Below the pieces are notes generated by a model. It had not been told where the DNA came from and ran no database searches. It saw only the letters and a program-made list of their open reading frames with translations. Both the position numbers and the translations under genes were made by a program. DNA of 64,000 nt, taken from NCBI RefSeq assembly GCF_017573465.1, contig NZ_JAGEPF010000021.1, positions 62,001-126,000 of the forward strand, given 5' to 3'. Shown piece after piece: positions 1 through 8,101 of the stretch (position 1 is the first letter of the stretch; every line of letters begins with the position of its first letter). This DNA is from Actinomadura violacea. Its GTDB lineage: Bacteria; Actinomycetota; Actinomycetes; Streptosporangiales; Streptosporangiaceae.

Positions 1-1
1 C

Positions 2-580
2 CTGACGATCGAGATCCGCGAGTGCGACACCGACGTGGCCGTGGGCCTGCTCGCGGCGGGCGAGACCGACGTCGCGGTCATCGAGCCCACCGCGGACGCG
101 CCGCCGCCCGGTGACCCGCGCTTCGACCGCGAGCCGCTGATGGCGGAGGCGCTCGACCTGATCGTCCCCGCCGGGCACCCGTTCGCGGGCCGCCGCGGCG
201 TCCGGCTGGAGGACGCGGCGGCCGAGGCGTGGATCAGTGTCCAGCCCGCGGGCTGCGCCCACCACCAGCAGGTCATGGCCTACTGCGCGGCCGCCGGCTT
301 CACGCCGCGGATCGCGCACAACGCCACCACCTGGTCGGTGATCTGGGCGCTGGTCGGCAACGGGCTCGGCGTGTCGCTGGTCCCGCGGCTGGCGGACGGG
401 CCGGCCGGCGAGAAGGTCGTGCGCGTCCCGCTGTCCGGCGACGCCGTGCCGATGCGGCGGGTGCTGACCTGCGTCCGGCGCGGCAGCCGCGCGAACCCGC
501 TGATCGCCCGCGCCCTCGGCGCGCTCCGCGACGCCGTCCCGTCCCGCTGCGCGCTCCCGCCCGAACGCCCCGCCGCCTAA
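2..580 (+). CDS. LysR-family regulator, C-terminal effector-binding part (5' end outside window)
   Basis: The frame is open from the first bases of the window, so the start codon and the N-terminal winged helix-turn-helix lie upstream and are not visible. What remains (about 192 codons) has the LysR substrate-binding fold pattern: a beta strand rich in acidic residues followed by GLLAAGETDVAVIE, then the segment DLIVPAGHPFAG typical of the hinge, and late in the protein WALVGNGLGVSLVP, the conserved strand-turn of this domain. LysR proteins are one-component DNA-binding regulators that respond to small metabolites; the ligand and target cannot be deduced because the divergent partner gene is outside the window. 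It converges on the DUF1707 gene, with a strong hairpin between them. Confidence 0.88.
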   Translation: MTIEIRECDTDVAVGLLAAGETDVAVIEPTADAPPPGDPRFDREPLMAEALDLIVPAGHPFAGRRGVRLEDAAAEAWISVQPAGCAHHQQVMAYCAAAGFTPRIAHNATTWSVIWALVGNGLGVSLVPRLADGPAGEKVVRVPLSGDAVPMRRVLTCVRRGSRANPLIARALGALRDAVPSRCALPPERPAA

Positions 581-584
581 CGCC

Positions 585-619
585 GGGACGGCCCGCCGCC
601 GGAGCGGGCGGGCCGTCCC
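585..619. terminator. Bidirectional hairpin terminator between LysR and DUF1707 genes
   Basis: A perfect 13-bp inverted repeat (GGGACGGCCCGCC at 585-597 and its complement at 607-619) with a 9-nt loop sits in the 42-bp gap between two convergent genes. It has no U-tract, as is usual in actinomycetes. Confidence 0.75.
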
Positions 620-622
620 GGG

Positions 623-1126
623 TCAGGCGCCGGGGGTGAGGTGGCGGCGGGAGCGCCGGGCACCGGTCAGGAGCATGACCGCGCGGACCAGCCAGATCGC
701 CAGCGCGATGTGCAGGACGGCCAGCGCCGCCGTGCCCACGCCCACGGTGAACGTGACCACGAGGAACACGGCCAGCATCAGCGGGAACGCGAAGTGCGGG
801 CCGTGCCGGCGGTGGTGCGCCGGGTGGCGGTGGCGGCGGTGGTGCATGGGGTGCCCCGGGCCGCCGAACATGACCGCGTGGCCGACGCCCCAGGGGACGT
901 CGCCGAAGGCCGCCGCCGGCCCGCCCGGTTCGGGCAGGCCGGTCGGCGCGGGCAGGTCGCGCACGAGGGCGCGCAGGTCGCCGCGCGTCTTGGCGGTCAG
1001 CACGGCGTCCAGCCGCTCGTCGAGTTCACCGCGGTCGAGCCGCCCCGCCGCGAAGTGGTCGTGCAGGGCGACCATCACGGCGTCCCGCTCGGCGTCGCCG
1101 ATGCGGATGTCGTCCGGGCGAGTCAC
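623..1126 (-). CDS. DUF1707 SHOCT-like domain membrane protein with His-rich linker
   Basis: The N-terminal ~60 residues carry the DUF1707 pattern (RIGDAERDAVMVALHDHFAAG, then GELDERLDAVLTAKT and a closing LVRDLP), a small helical domain found at the start of many actinobacterial membrane proteins. The middle (residues about 90-115) is extremely His/Arg-rich, and the C-terminal half contains two hydrophobic helices, so the protein is probably an inner-membrane protein with the DUF1707 domain in the cytoplasm. The GTG start is preceded by GAGGAG and lies 4 bp after the stop of the PadR gene, so the two are co-transcribed. Function is unknown; PadR regulators are often encoded with the membrane protein they control. 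Confidence 0.85.
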   Translation of the reverse strand: MTRPDDIRIGDAERDAVMVALHDHFAAGRLDRGELDERLDAVLTAKTRGDLRALVRDLPAPTGLPEPGGPAAAFGDVPWGVGHAVMFGGPGHPMHHRRHRHPAHHRRHGPHFAFPLMLAVFLVVTFTVGVGTAALAVLHIALAIWLVRAVMLLTGARRSRRHLTPGA

Positions 1127-1130
1127 TGGT

Positions 1131-1886
1131 CTACTCCTCGTCGTCGGCGGCCGTCGGGCCCGCGTCGTCGCCGTCGGAGGCGCCGTCGGGGGCGTCGTCG
1201 GCCAGGATCCGGTACAGGTTCCGGCGCGCCTCCGACAGGACGTCCCGGGCCTGGGCGACCTGGTCGGGGGAGCCGGAGTGGACGATCTGCATGACCGCGG
1301 CCCCGGTCTGCGCGGCCTGCTTGAACAGCTCGGGGACGCCCTCGCCGAACTCGGGCGTCATCTCCGCCCACGGCTCGGCGAGCCGCTCGGCGTTCTCCTC
1401 GACGTAGGCGCGGCCCTCGTCGGTGAGGTGGAAGGTGCGGCGGCCGCCGCCCTCCTCGCCCGCGATGAGGCCCTCGTCGGCGAGCTGCTGCAGCGCCGGG
1501 TAGACCGCGCCGGGGCTCGGCTTCCAGGCGCCGCCGCTGCGCTCGTTGATCTCCTGGATGATCTGGTAGCCGTTGCGGGGCTCCTCGGCCAGCAGGACGA
1601 GGACCGCCGCGCGGACGTTGCCCTTGCGCGCCTTGGGCCCGCGGCCCCAGGGGCCGCGCCCGCGCGCCCAGGGCGCCCGGCCGGGCCCGAACCCGCCTGG
1701 AGGCCCCCAGGGGCCGCCGGGTCCGCCGCCGAACATCGGGCCGAAGCCGGGGAAGTCGCCCCGGAGGCCCGCTCCGTGCCCGTGCCCGTGGTGCCGGGCC
1801 GCCGCGTGGGCGGCCTTCGCTCCGAGCGCCGCCGCCGCGAACGCCCAGCCGAGGTCGGGTCCGCCGTGCCGATGTGCCGATCCCAT
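1131..1886 (-). CDS. PadR-family transcriptional regulator with Gly/His-rich N-terminal extension
   Basis: Residues about 88-165 form the PadR winged helix: VRAAVLVLLAEEPRNGYQI, then GAVYPALQQLADEGLI and a wing ending in TFHLTDEG. PadR proteins are dimeric repressors that typically sense a small molecule and autoregulate. The chosen ATG has AAGGAAGG about 8 bases upstream; an upstream in-frame ATG (2033) would add 49 residues of unlikely sequence running through the operator. The first ~85 residues are unusual: His-rich near the start (HHGHGHG) and then dominated by Gly, Pro and Arg, which may bind metal or nucleic acid or may simply be disordered. The protein is 251 aa, long for the family because of this extension. 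It leads an operon with the DUF1707 gene. Confidence 0.9.
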   Translation of the reverse strand: MGSAHRHGGPDLGWAFAAAALGAKAAHAAARHHGHGHGAGLRGDFPGFGPMFGGGPGGPWGPPGGFGPGRAPWARGRGPWGRGPKARKGNVRAAVLVLLAEEPRNGYQIIQEINERSGGAWKPSPGAVYPALQQLADEGLIAGEEGGGRRTFHLTDEGRAYVEENAERLAEPWAEMTPEFGEGVPELFKQAAQTGAAVMQIVHSGSPDQVAQARDVLSEARRNLYRILADDAPDGASDGDDAGPTAADDEE

Positions 1887-1926
1887 GTTCTGCACCTTCC
1901 TTCTGAGATCTCTCTTTGATCCCTCG

Positions 1927-1947
1927 CGATACGACAACGATATATCG
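1927..1947. promoter_or_regulatory. Palindromic operator candidate upstream of the PadR gene
   Basis: An AT-rich patch in very GC-rich DNA holds the perfect 10-bp palindrome CGATATATCG (1938-1947), and a wider pair of half-sites CGATA (1927-1931) and TATCG (1943-1947). It lies 41-61 bp upstream of the PadR start, where an autoregulatory PadR operator would be expected. Binding is inferred, not shown. Confidence 0.5.
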
Positions 1948-2095
1948 AAGACGGCTCGTCGGGCCAGAGAGTTCCCGAATCCGCCGGACCGGGGCGCGCG
2001 GCCCGCGGCCGCCGACATCCGGGACATGATCATCTATTCCGGTCATGGCCGTCTGACCGGCGGAAATGCTGGGTAAACAGCCCGGCGGGGGGACG

Positions 2096-4102
2096 ATGGG
2101 GACTCAGGACGCGGTGACCGCGCGCGACGCGGTCCTCACCCGGGACGGAGCCGGAACGCGGGGGCGGGCGAGCGGCGAGGTGCTGCTCGGGCTGGCGCTG
2201 TTCGGCCTGTACTCCCTGGTGGCGATGCTGCCGGAGCAGGTCAGGGAGCACGCGGCCCGCCGCCACGGCGAGATGGTGCTCGGCATCGAGCGGGCCCTGC
2301 ACCTCGACCTGGAGCCGGCGCTCAACGGCTGGCTCGCCGGACGGCCCGTCTGGCGCGTCCTCGCCGACTACGAGTACGCCACCACCTACGTCGCCGCGAC
2401 GCTCGCGGTGCTGGTCTGGCTGTACCTGCGGCATCCCGAGCGGTACCGGACGGCGCGCAACGCGTTCGTGATGCTGAACGTCGCCGCGATCGCCTGCTTC
2501 GCGCTGTTCCCGGTGATGCCGCCGCGGTTCCTGGGCGACCTCGGGTTCGTCGACACCGTCCGGCTCGGCCGGACGTGGGGATCGTGGGGCTCACCGCTGA
2601 TCGAGCACGCGGACCGGTTCGCGGCCGTCCCGTCCCTGCACATGGCCTGGACGCTGTGGGCGGGCGTCGAGCTCGCGCGGGCGCGTGCGCCGCGGCCGGT
2701 GCGGGCGCTGAACGGCGCGCACATCGCGGTGACCGCCTACGTCATCGTCGCGACCGCCAACCACTATGTGCTGGACGCGGTCGCGGCGGTGCCGCTGGTG
2801 GCGCTGTCGGTGGTCACCAGCGAGCGGCTGGCGGCGCGCCCGCCGGCGGCCGAGCGCGTCCCGGCGCAGGACGCGTTCTTCCTGGCGGTGGAGAGCGCCG
2901 CCGCGCCGCAGCACGCGGGCGGCGTCATCATGCTCGACACCTCCCGCCGCGCGCTCGGCCGGCTCGACCTGGTCCGGCTGATCGGCGACCGGCTCGACCG
3001 GCTGCCGCGGTTCCGGCAGCGGCTCGCCGACCGGGGCCGCTGGCGCCGGCCGGTCTGGCTCGACCATCCCGCCGTCGACTGGTCGTGGCACGTCACCGAG
3101 CGCACCGTCGACGGGATGGCCGGCCTGCGCGCGATGATCGCCGAGATCCAGGCCGAGCCGCTGCCGCGCGACCGCCCGCTGTGGCGGATGATCCTGGTCG
3201 GCGGGGCCGCGCCGGGCCGGACCACGCTGGTCTTCCTGATGCACCACGTCGTCGCGGACGGCGTCGGCGTCGTCGCGCAGGCGATCTCGCTGATGGAGCC
3301 CGCCGCGCCCGGCCCGCCCGGCGGGCGCGGGCCGGCGGCGCCGCCGCGCCGCCGCGTCCGGGAGGCGCTCGCCGGGGCCGTCGGCCTCGCCCAGCTCGCC
3401 GCGGACGGCGGGACGGGCGCCGCGCCGCGGCTGCCGTCCGCGGGGACCGCCGGGCGCCGCTTCGGCACCCTGCGCGTCCCGCTCGCCGAGCCCCGCGAGA
3501 TCGCGCGGCGGCACGGCGCCCGCGTCTCGGACGTGGTGATGTGCGCGGTCGCGGGCGCCCTGCAGCGGACCGTCCGGTTCCCGGCGGGAGCGCCGCCGCG
3601 CGAGTGCCGCGTCGCGGTGCCGCTGATGATGCGGGCGCCCGGCGAGGGCATGGAGGGCAACCACACCACCGCCGTCATGGTGGACCTGCCGATCGGTGCG
3701 ATGCCCGAACGCGAGCGCCTGGCCTTGATCGCCCGGCGCAGCCGCGTGCTGCGGTCGGGGACCCGCGCGCTGGCCGCGTGGTTCGTGATGCGGCAGGTCG
3801 GGAGGCTGATGCCGGGGCCGCTGCACGCCCGGTTCGCGCGGGCCGTCTACGGCGGCCGGTTCCTGCAGGGGATCGTGTCGAGCCTGCCGGCCAGCGGCGA
3901 GCAGATGCTGCTGACCGGCGTCCCGGTGACCGGCGTGTACCCGGTCGTCCCGCTCGCGCCCGGCGCGCCGCTCGCCGTCGCCGCGCTCGGCGTCGACGGC
4001 GAGCTGTGCTTCGGGATCTGCGCGGACACCGGCCTGGTCGACGACGCGGACGCCCTGACGGCGGGCGTCCGCGACGTCATCCGCGAGCTGCGGGACGGCT
4101 GA
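2096..4102 (+). CDS. Fusion of a PAP2 phosphatase-like membrane domain to a wax ester synthase/diacylglycerol acyltransferase
   Basis: The N-terminal ~250 residues are a polytopic PAP2/inositolphosphotransferase-like domain: FPVMPPRFLG, then AVPSLHMAW with the active-site-type histidine at residue 182, and ANHYVLD with His223 and Asp227. The rest matches the bacterial wax ester synthase/DGAT family: the catalytic HHxxxDG motif is intact as His383, His384, Asp388, Gly389, and a later VPLMMR segment and C-terminal region fit. Such acyltransferases make wax esters or triacylglycerol from acyl-CoA. The fusion implies dephosphorylation of a lipid phosphate (for example phosphatidate) coupled to acylation of the product; that coupling is inference. 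The start at 2096 has GGCGGGGGG just upstream; an in-frame ATG at 2066 has a poorer site. The stop directly abuts the stop of hpnH on the other strand. Confidence 0.88.
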   Translation: MGTQDAVTARDAVLTRDGAGTRGRASGEVLLGLALFGLYSLVAMLPEQVREHAARRHGEMVLGIERALHLDLEPALNGWLAGRPVWRVLADYEYATTYVAATLAVLVWLYLRHPERYRTARNAFVMLNVAAIACFALFPVMPPRFLGDLGFVDTVRLGRTWGSWGSPLIEHADRFAAVPSLHMAWTLWAGVELARARAPRPVRALNGAHIAVTAYVIVATANHYVLDAVAAVPLVALSVVTSERLAARPPAAERVPAQDAFFLAVESAAAPQHAGGVIMLDTSRRALGRLDLVRLIGDRLDRLPRFRQRLADRGRWRRPVWLDHPAVDWSWHVTERTVDGMAGLRAMIAEIQAEPLPRDRPLWRMILVGGAAPGRTTLVFLMHHVVADGVGVVAQAISLMEPAAPGPPGGRGPAAPPRRRVREALAGAVGLAQLAADGGTGAAPRLPSAGTAGRRFGTLRVPLAEPREIARRHGARVSDVVMCAVAGALQRTVRFPAGAPPRECRVAVPLMMRAPGEGMEGNHTTAVMVDLPIGAMPERERLALIARRSRVLRSGTRALAAWFVMRQVGRLMPGPLHARFARAVYGGRFLQGIVSSLPASGEQMLLTGVPVTGVYPVVPLAPGAPLAVAALGVDGELCFGICADTGLVDDADALTAGVRDVIRELRDG

Positions 4103-5107
4103 TCACACGCTCCGGACGGCCCGGAGCGACTCCTTCAGCGAGCCCATCGTCGCGAACACGGCGGTGGGCTCGTAGCCGCAGTGCGCCATGCAGTTGGCGC
4201 AGCGGTCGTCGCGTCCCCGGCCGTAGGAGTCCCAGTCGGTGTCCTCCAGCAGCTCCTTGTAGGACTCGGCGTAGCCGTCCTCCATCAGGTAGCAGGGGCG
4301 CTGCCAGCCCTTCAGCGAGTACGACGGGATCGCCCACGCCGTGCACGGGAAGTCGGCCTTGCCCTCCAGGAAGTCCAGGAACAGCGGCGAGTGGTTGAAC
4401 CGCCAGCGCTTGCGGTTGCCGTCGGCGAACGCCTTCTGGAACAGCGACCGCGTCTCCTGCACGCCGAGGAAGTGGTCCTGGTCGGGCGCCTTCTCGTAGG
4501 CGTAGGCGGGCGAGATCATCATCTGGTCGACGCGCAGGTCGTCGTTGAGGTAGTTGAGCACGTCGATGACGGTCTGCGGGGTGTCGGTGTTGAACACGGT
4601 GGTGTTCGTGGTGACCCGGAACCCGCGCTCCTGGCACATCCGGATCGCCGCGACGGCCTCGTCGAACACGCCCTCCTTGCACACCGACGCGTCGTGCCGC
4701 TCGCGGAGCCCGTCGATGTGCACCGCCCACGCGAAGTACCGGGACGGCTCGAAGTCGTCGATCTTCTTCGGGATCAGCGCGGCGTTCGTGCACAGGAACA
4801 CGTACCGCTTCATCCGGATCAGCTCGCGGACCAGCTCGCCGATCTGCGGGTGCATGAGCGGCTCGCCGCCGGCGATGGAGACCATCGGCGCGCCGCACTC
4901 GCGGATCGCGGCGACGGCCTGCTCGACCGGCATCCGCTGCTTCAGGACGCTCGCCGGATGCTGGATCTTGCCGCAGCCGGCGCACGCCAGGTTGCAGGCG
5001 AACAGCGGTTCCAGTTCGACGATGAGCGGGAACTTCTTCCGGCCCGCCAGCTTGTTCCGCAGGACGTACCCGCCGACGCGCAGGCTCTGGCGCAGTGGCA
5101 TGGCCAT
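4103..5107 (-). CDS. hpnH: Adenosyl-hopene transferase, radical SAM protein HpnH
   Basis: HpnH joins the 5'-deoxyadenosyl group of SAM to hopene, giving adenosylhopane, the first step to C35 bacteriohopanepolyols. The radical SAM cluster motif CxxxCxxC is present as Cys38, Cys42 and Cys45 (ACNLACAGCGK), followed by the GGEP strand for SAM contact. Extra cysteines near the C-terminus (RCANCMAHC) are conserved in this subfamily. The length, 334 aa, is normal. It is the last gene of the hopanoid operon: its ATG is the base immediately after the shc stop codon. No HpnG nucleosidase, the next enzyme of the pathway, is encoded within the window, so later side-chain steps must be encoded elsewhere or be absent. 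Confidence 0.95.
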   Translation of the reverse strand: MAMPLRQSLRVGGYVLRNKLAGRKKFPLIVELEPLFACNLACAGCGKIQHPASVLKQRMPVEQAVAAIRECGAPMVSIAGGEPLMHPQIGELVRELIRMKRYVFLCTNAALIPKKIDDFEPSRYFAWAVHIDGLRERHDASVCKEGVFDEAVAAIRMCQERGFRVTTNTTVFNTDTPQTVIDVLNYLNDDLRVDQMMISPAYAYEKAPDQDHFLGVQETRSLFQKAFADGNRKRWRFNHSPLFLDFLEGKADFPCTAWAIPSYSLKGWQRPCYLMEDGYAESYKELLEDTDWDSYGRGRDDRCANCMAHCGYEPTAVFATMGSLKESLRAVRSV

Positions 5108-7015
5108 TCAGGAATCGATCTCCTTCACGTAGCGGCCCAGCGCCGACAGCGGGAACACCAGGCGGTACAGGTGGTAGTTGATGTAGAAGTCGCCGGGGAA
5201 CCCGGTGCCGGTGAAGTGGTCCTCGTCCCACGTCCCGTCCGGGCGCTGGTGCTCGACGAGCCACCGCACGCCCCGTTCCACGGCCTGGCCGCGCTCCCCG
5301 GCCGCCAGCAGCGCCAGCAGCGCCCACGCGGTCTGCGACGCGGTCGAGACGCCGTGCCCGACCCATTCCGGGTCGCGGTAGGAGCGCAGGTCCTCGCCCC
5401 AGCCGCCGTCGTCGCGCTGGTGGCTCTCCAGCCACCGGACGGCCCGCCGGATCGCCGGCTTCTCGGGCCGGACGCCCGCCGCGACCAGCGCGGGCACCAC
5501 GCTGCCGGTGCCGTAGACGTGGTTGGCGCCCCACCGGCCGAACCAGGACCCGTCGTCCTCCTGCGCCTTCAGCAGCCAGACGACGGCCCGCTTCACCAGC
5601 GTCGAGTCGGCCATGCCGCGGTGGCTGAGCGCCTCCACGACGTGCGCGGTGACGTCGGCGGACGGCGGGTCGATGACCTCGCCGAAGTCGCAGAACGGCA
5701 GCCGCCGGCACAGCGCGCGGGTGTTGTCGGCGTCGAAGGCGCCGAACCCGCCGTCCTTGGACACCATCCCCGCCATCCACCGCACGCCGCGCTCGATCGC
5801 CGGCTCGGCCTTCGGATGGTCCACCCGGGTGAGCGCGAGGACGGCCTCGGCGGTGTCGTCGGTGTCGGGGTAGTAGTCGTTGTCGAACTCGAACGCCCAG
5901 CCGCCCGGCGGCAGGCCGGGGCGGCGCACCGACCAGTCGCCCGGCCCCTGCACCTCCTCGCCGACCACCCACTCCGCGGCGGCCTCGAGCGCCTGGTGGC
6001 CGGCGGGCAGGCCCGCGTCGACCAGCGCGTTCATCGCCAGCACGGTGTCCCAGACGGGGGACTGGCACGCCTCCAGCCGGCGGCCTTTGGCGTCCCGGAC
6101 GGTGAAGCGCTCCAGCCCGTCGAGGCCGCGCCGCACCACCGGATGGTCCAGGCCGTGGCCGAGCAGGTGCAGCGCGAGCAGCGAGTACACCCACGGCGGC
6201 TGGATGCCGCCCCACGACCCGTCCGGCTCCTGCCGCGCGATGATCCACTCGGCGGCGCGGCGCAGCGCCGCCGTCCGCAGGCCGCGCAGCGGCCGCCGCT
6301 CGTAGCCGCGCAGCACCCGGTCGAGGGCGGCGAACGCCTCGTCCCAGCCGGGGACCGCGTTCCGCCGGCGCCGCACGGCCCGTCCCGACCGCAGCTCCTC
6401 CAGCTCGAACGGCAGCGGCCGGACGGGGCGCTTCGCCGCGACGACCGTCAGCGGGACGATCGTCTGCCGCGCCCAGCACGCGAAGTCGTAGACGTTCAGC
6501 GGGAACCAGTGCGGCAGGAACACCATCTCCGGCGGCAGCGCCGGCAGCCGCTCCCACGGCCACTGTCCGAACATCGCGAGCCAGAAGCGGGTGAAGACGC
6601 GGGTGGCGGGGATCCCGCCCTCGCCGCGGACGAACGCGGCGGCGCGGCGCATGTGCGGGGCGTCCGGCTCGTCGCCGGCGAGCCGCAGCGCGACGTACGC
6701 CTCAACGGTCGTGGACAGGTCCGGCGGCCCGTCGTGGAAGTTCGCCCAGGTCCCGTCGGGCGCCTGCTGCGAGCGGATCCAGCGGGCCGCCTCGCGGGTG
6801 TCGTCGGCGGTGCGGATGCCGAGGAACTCCCGCATCAGCAGGTCCTCGGCGTCCATGGTCACGTTGGTCTGGAGCTCGCCCTTCCACCAGCCCTCGGGGG
6901 ACTGGAGGCCGAGCAGGTGGTCGCGGGCCGCCGCCATCGCCTCGGCGGGCGTGCGCGCCGCGGTGCTCTCGGCGGTCCCTGCGGTCGCGGTCTCGGTGGG
7001 TTCGGTCGCGGTCAT
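5108..7015 (-). CDS. shc: Squalene-hopene cyclase
   Basis: This enzyme cyclises squalene to hopene and hopanol at the membrane. The catalytic DxDD motif is present as Asp384-Thr-Asp386-Asp387 followed by TA, and many QW-type repeats are visible (for example DGSWFGRWGANH, DGGWGEDL and DGTWDEDHF in the C-terminal barrel, SPEGWWKGEL near the start). The 635-aa length is typical. The ATG overlaps the stop of the polyprenyl synthase gene by one base (TGATG), implying translational coupling; the frame stays open upstream into that gene, but the extra residues are not family-like. The Thr/Ala-rich first ~25 residues are probably disordered. Confidence 0.96.
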   Translation of the reverse strand: MTATEPTETATAGTAESTAARTPAEAMAAARDHLLGLQSPEGWWKGELQTNVTMDAEDLLMREFLGIRTADDTREAARWIRSQQAPDGTWANFHDGPPDLSTTVEAYVALRLAGDEPDAPHMRRAAAFVRGEGGIPATRVFTRFWLAMFGQWPWERLPALPPEMVFLPHWFPLNVYDFACWARQTIVPLTVVAAKRPVRPLPFELEELRSGRAVRRRRNAVPGWDEAFAALDRVLRGYERRPLRGLRTAALRRAAEWIIARQEPDGSWGGIQPPWVYSLLALHLLGHGLDHPVVRRGLDGLERFTVRDAKGRRLEACQSPVWDTVLAMNALVDAGLPAGHQALEAAAEWVVGEEVQGPGDWSVRRPGLPPGGWAFEFDNDYYPDTDDTAEAVLALTRVDHPKAEPAIERGVRWMAGMVSKDGGFGAFDADNTRALCRRLPFCDFGEVIDPPSADVTAHVVEALSHRGMADSTLVKRAVVWLLKAQEDDGSWFGRWGANHVYGTGSVVPALVAAGVRPEKPAIRRAVRWLESHQRDDGGWGEDLRSYRDPEWVGHGVSTASQTAWALLALLAAGERGQAVERGVRWLVEHQRPDGTWDEDHFTGTGFPGDFYINYHLYRLVFPLSALGRYVKEIDS

Positions 7016-8046
7016 CAGTGGTCCCGGCGTGTGACGAAGGCGGCGATGTGCAGGAACTCGGCGCGGACGGGCTCGGGCAGCGCCGCGGACGCCAGGTGCG
7101 CGGTCGCGCTCGCGATCCGCTTGTCGGCCTCCGCCTCGGCCCAGGCCCGCCCGCCGGCGGCGTCGACGAGCGCGGCGGCCTCGGCGAGGTCGTCCTCGCC
7201 CGGGCCGTCCGGGCCGCCCGGGCCCGGCGGCTTCGCGTACAGTTCGGCGAGCCGCGCGCCCTCCGGCGTGCCGGAGGTCAGCGCGGCCACCACCGGCAGC
7301 GACATCTTCCGCGACCGCAGGTCCGACAGCGCCGGCTTGCCGGTCGTGGCGGGGTCGCCCCAGATGCCGAGCAGGTCGTCCACCAGCTGGAACGCCAGCC
7401 CCATGTCGGCGCCGAACGCCTCCAGCGCGGCGCACAGCGGCTCCGGCGCCCCGTCCAGCACCGCGCCGATCGCACAGGAGCAGGCCAGCAGCGCGGCGGT
7501 CTTGTCCGCCGCCATCGCCGCGCACTCCTCCAGCCCGACCTGGCGGCGCGTCTCGAACTCAAGGTCGAGCGACTGGCCCGATATGAGCCGCCGCGTCGCG
7601 ACGGCCAGCGCGCGCGCCGCCCGCGCCGAGCCCTGTCCGGGCGCCTCCAGCAGCACCTCCAGGGCGAGCGCGAGGAGCGCGTCGCCCGCCAGGATCGCGG
7701 CGGGCTCCCCGAACACCGTCCACGCCGCGGGGCGGTGCCGGCGCGTCCGGTCGCCGTCCATGATGTCGTCGTGGAGCAGCGAGAACGCGTGCGTCAGCTC
7801 CACCGCCACCGCGCCCGGCAGCGCGCTCTCCGGCGGCGCCCCCGCCGCCCGCGCCGACAGCAGCGCCAGCGCCGGGCGCAGCGCCTTCCCGGCGGGCGCC
7901 GCGAGCGGCCGGCCCTCCTCGTCGGCCCAGCCGAGATGGTAGGCCGCGACCCGGTAGGTGCGCGGATCGAGCCGGCCCACCGCGGCGCGCAGCGCCCCGT
8001 CGACCAGCCCGCGGACATCGGTCATCGAGACCGGTACGGCCGTCAT
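7015..8046 (-). CDS. Polyprenyl diphosphate synthase of the hopanoid operon
   Basis: A trans-isoprenyl diphosphate synthase that condenses IPP onto allylic diphosphates, here most likely to supply farnesyl diphosphate for squalene synthesis. The first aspartate-rich motif is DDIMD (Asp93, 94, 97) followed by RTRRH. The second region reads LVDDLLGIWG, so the third aspartate of the classical DDxxD is replaced by Gly227; the following TGKPALSDL segment is normal. It starts at ATG with GGAGAGG upstream, 55 bp after hpnE, and is coupled to shc. Product chain length cannot be read reliably from sequence; geranylgeranyl diphosphate is an alternative. Confidence 0.9.
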   Translation of the reverse strand: MTAVPVSMTDVRGLVDGALRAAVGRLDPRTYRVAAYHLGWADEEGRPLAAPAGKALRPALALLSARAAGAPPESALPGAVAVELTHAFSLLHDDIMDGDRTRRHRPAAWTVFGEPAAILAGDALLALALEVLLEAPGQGSARAARALAVATRRLISGQSLDLEFETRRQVGLEECAAMAADKTAALLACSCAIGAVLDGAPEPLCAALEAFGADMGLAFQLVDDLLGIWGDPATTGKPALSDLRSRKMSLPVVAALTSGTPEGARLAELYAKPPGPGGPDGPGEDDLAEAAALVDAAGGRAWAEAEADKRIASATAHLASAALPEPVRAEFLHIAAFVTRRDH

Positions 8047-8101
8047 CGATCACACCTCTCCAAGCAGCGGTGGGTCGGGTGAGCCGTGGCGGACGCGGCG
8101 G

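Noticed and set aside
4181..7942. Very long open frame (about 1250 codons) antisense to the hopanoid operon
   Set aside because: It is a by-product of high GC at third codon positions; the translation is Arg/Gly/His-rich, has no domains, and the opposite strand encodes conserved hpnH, shc and polyprenyl synthase.
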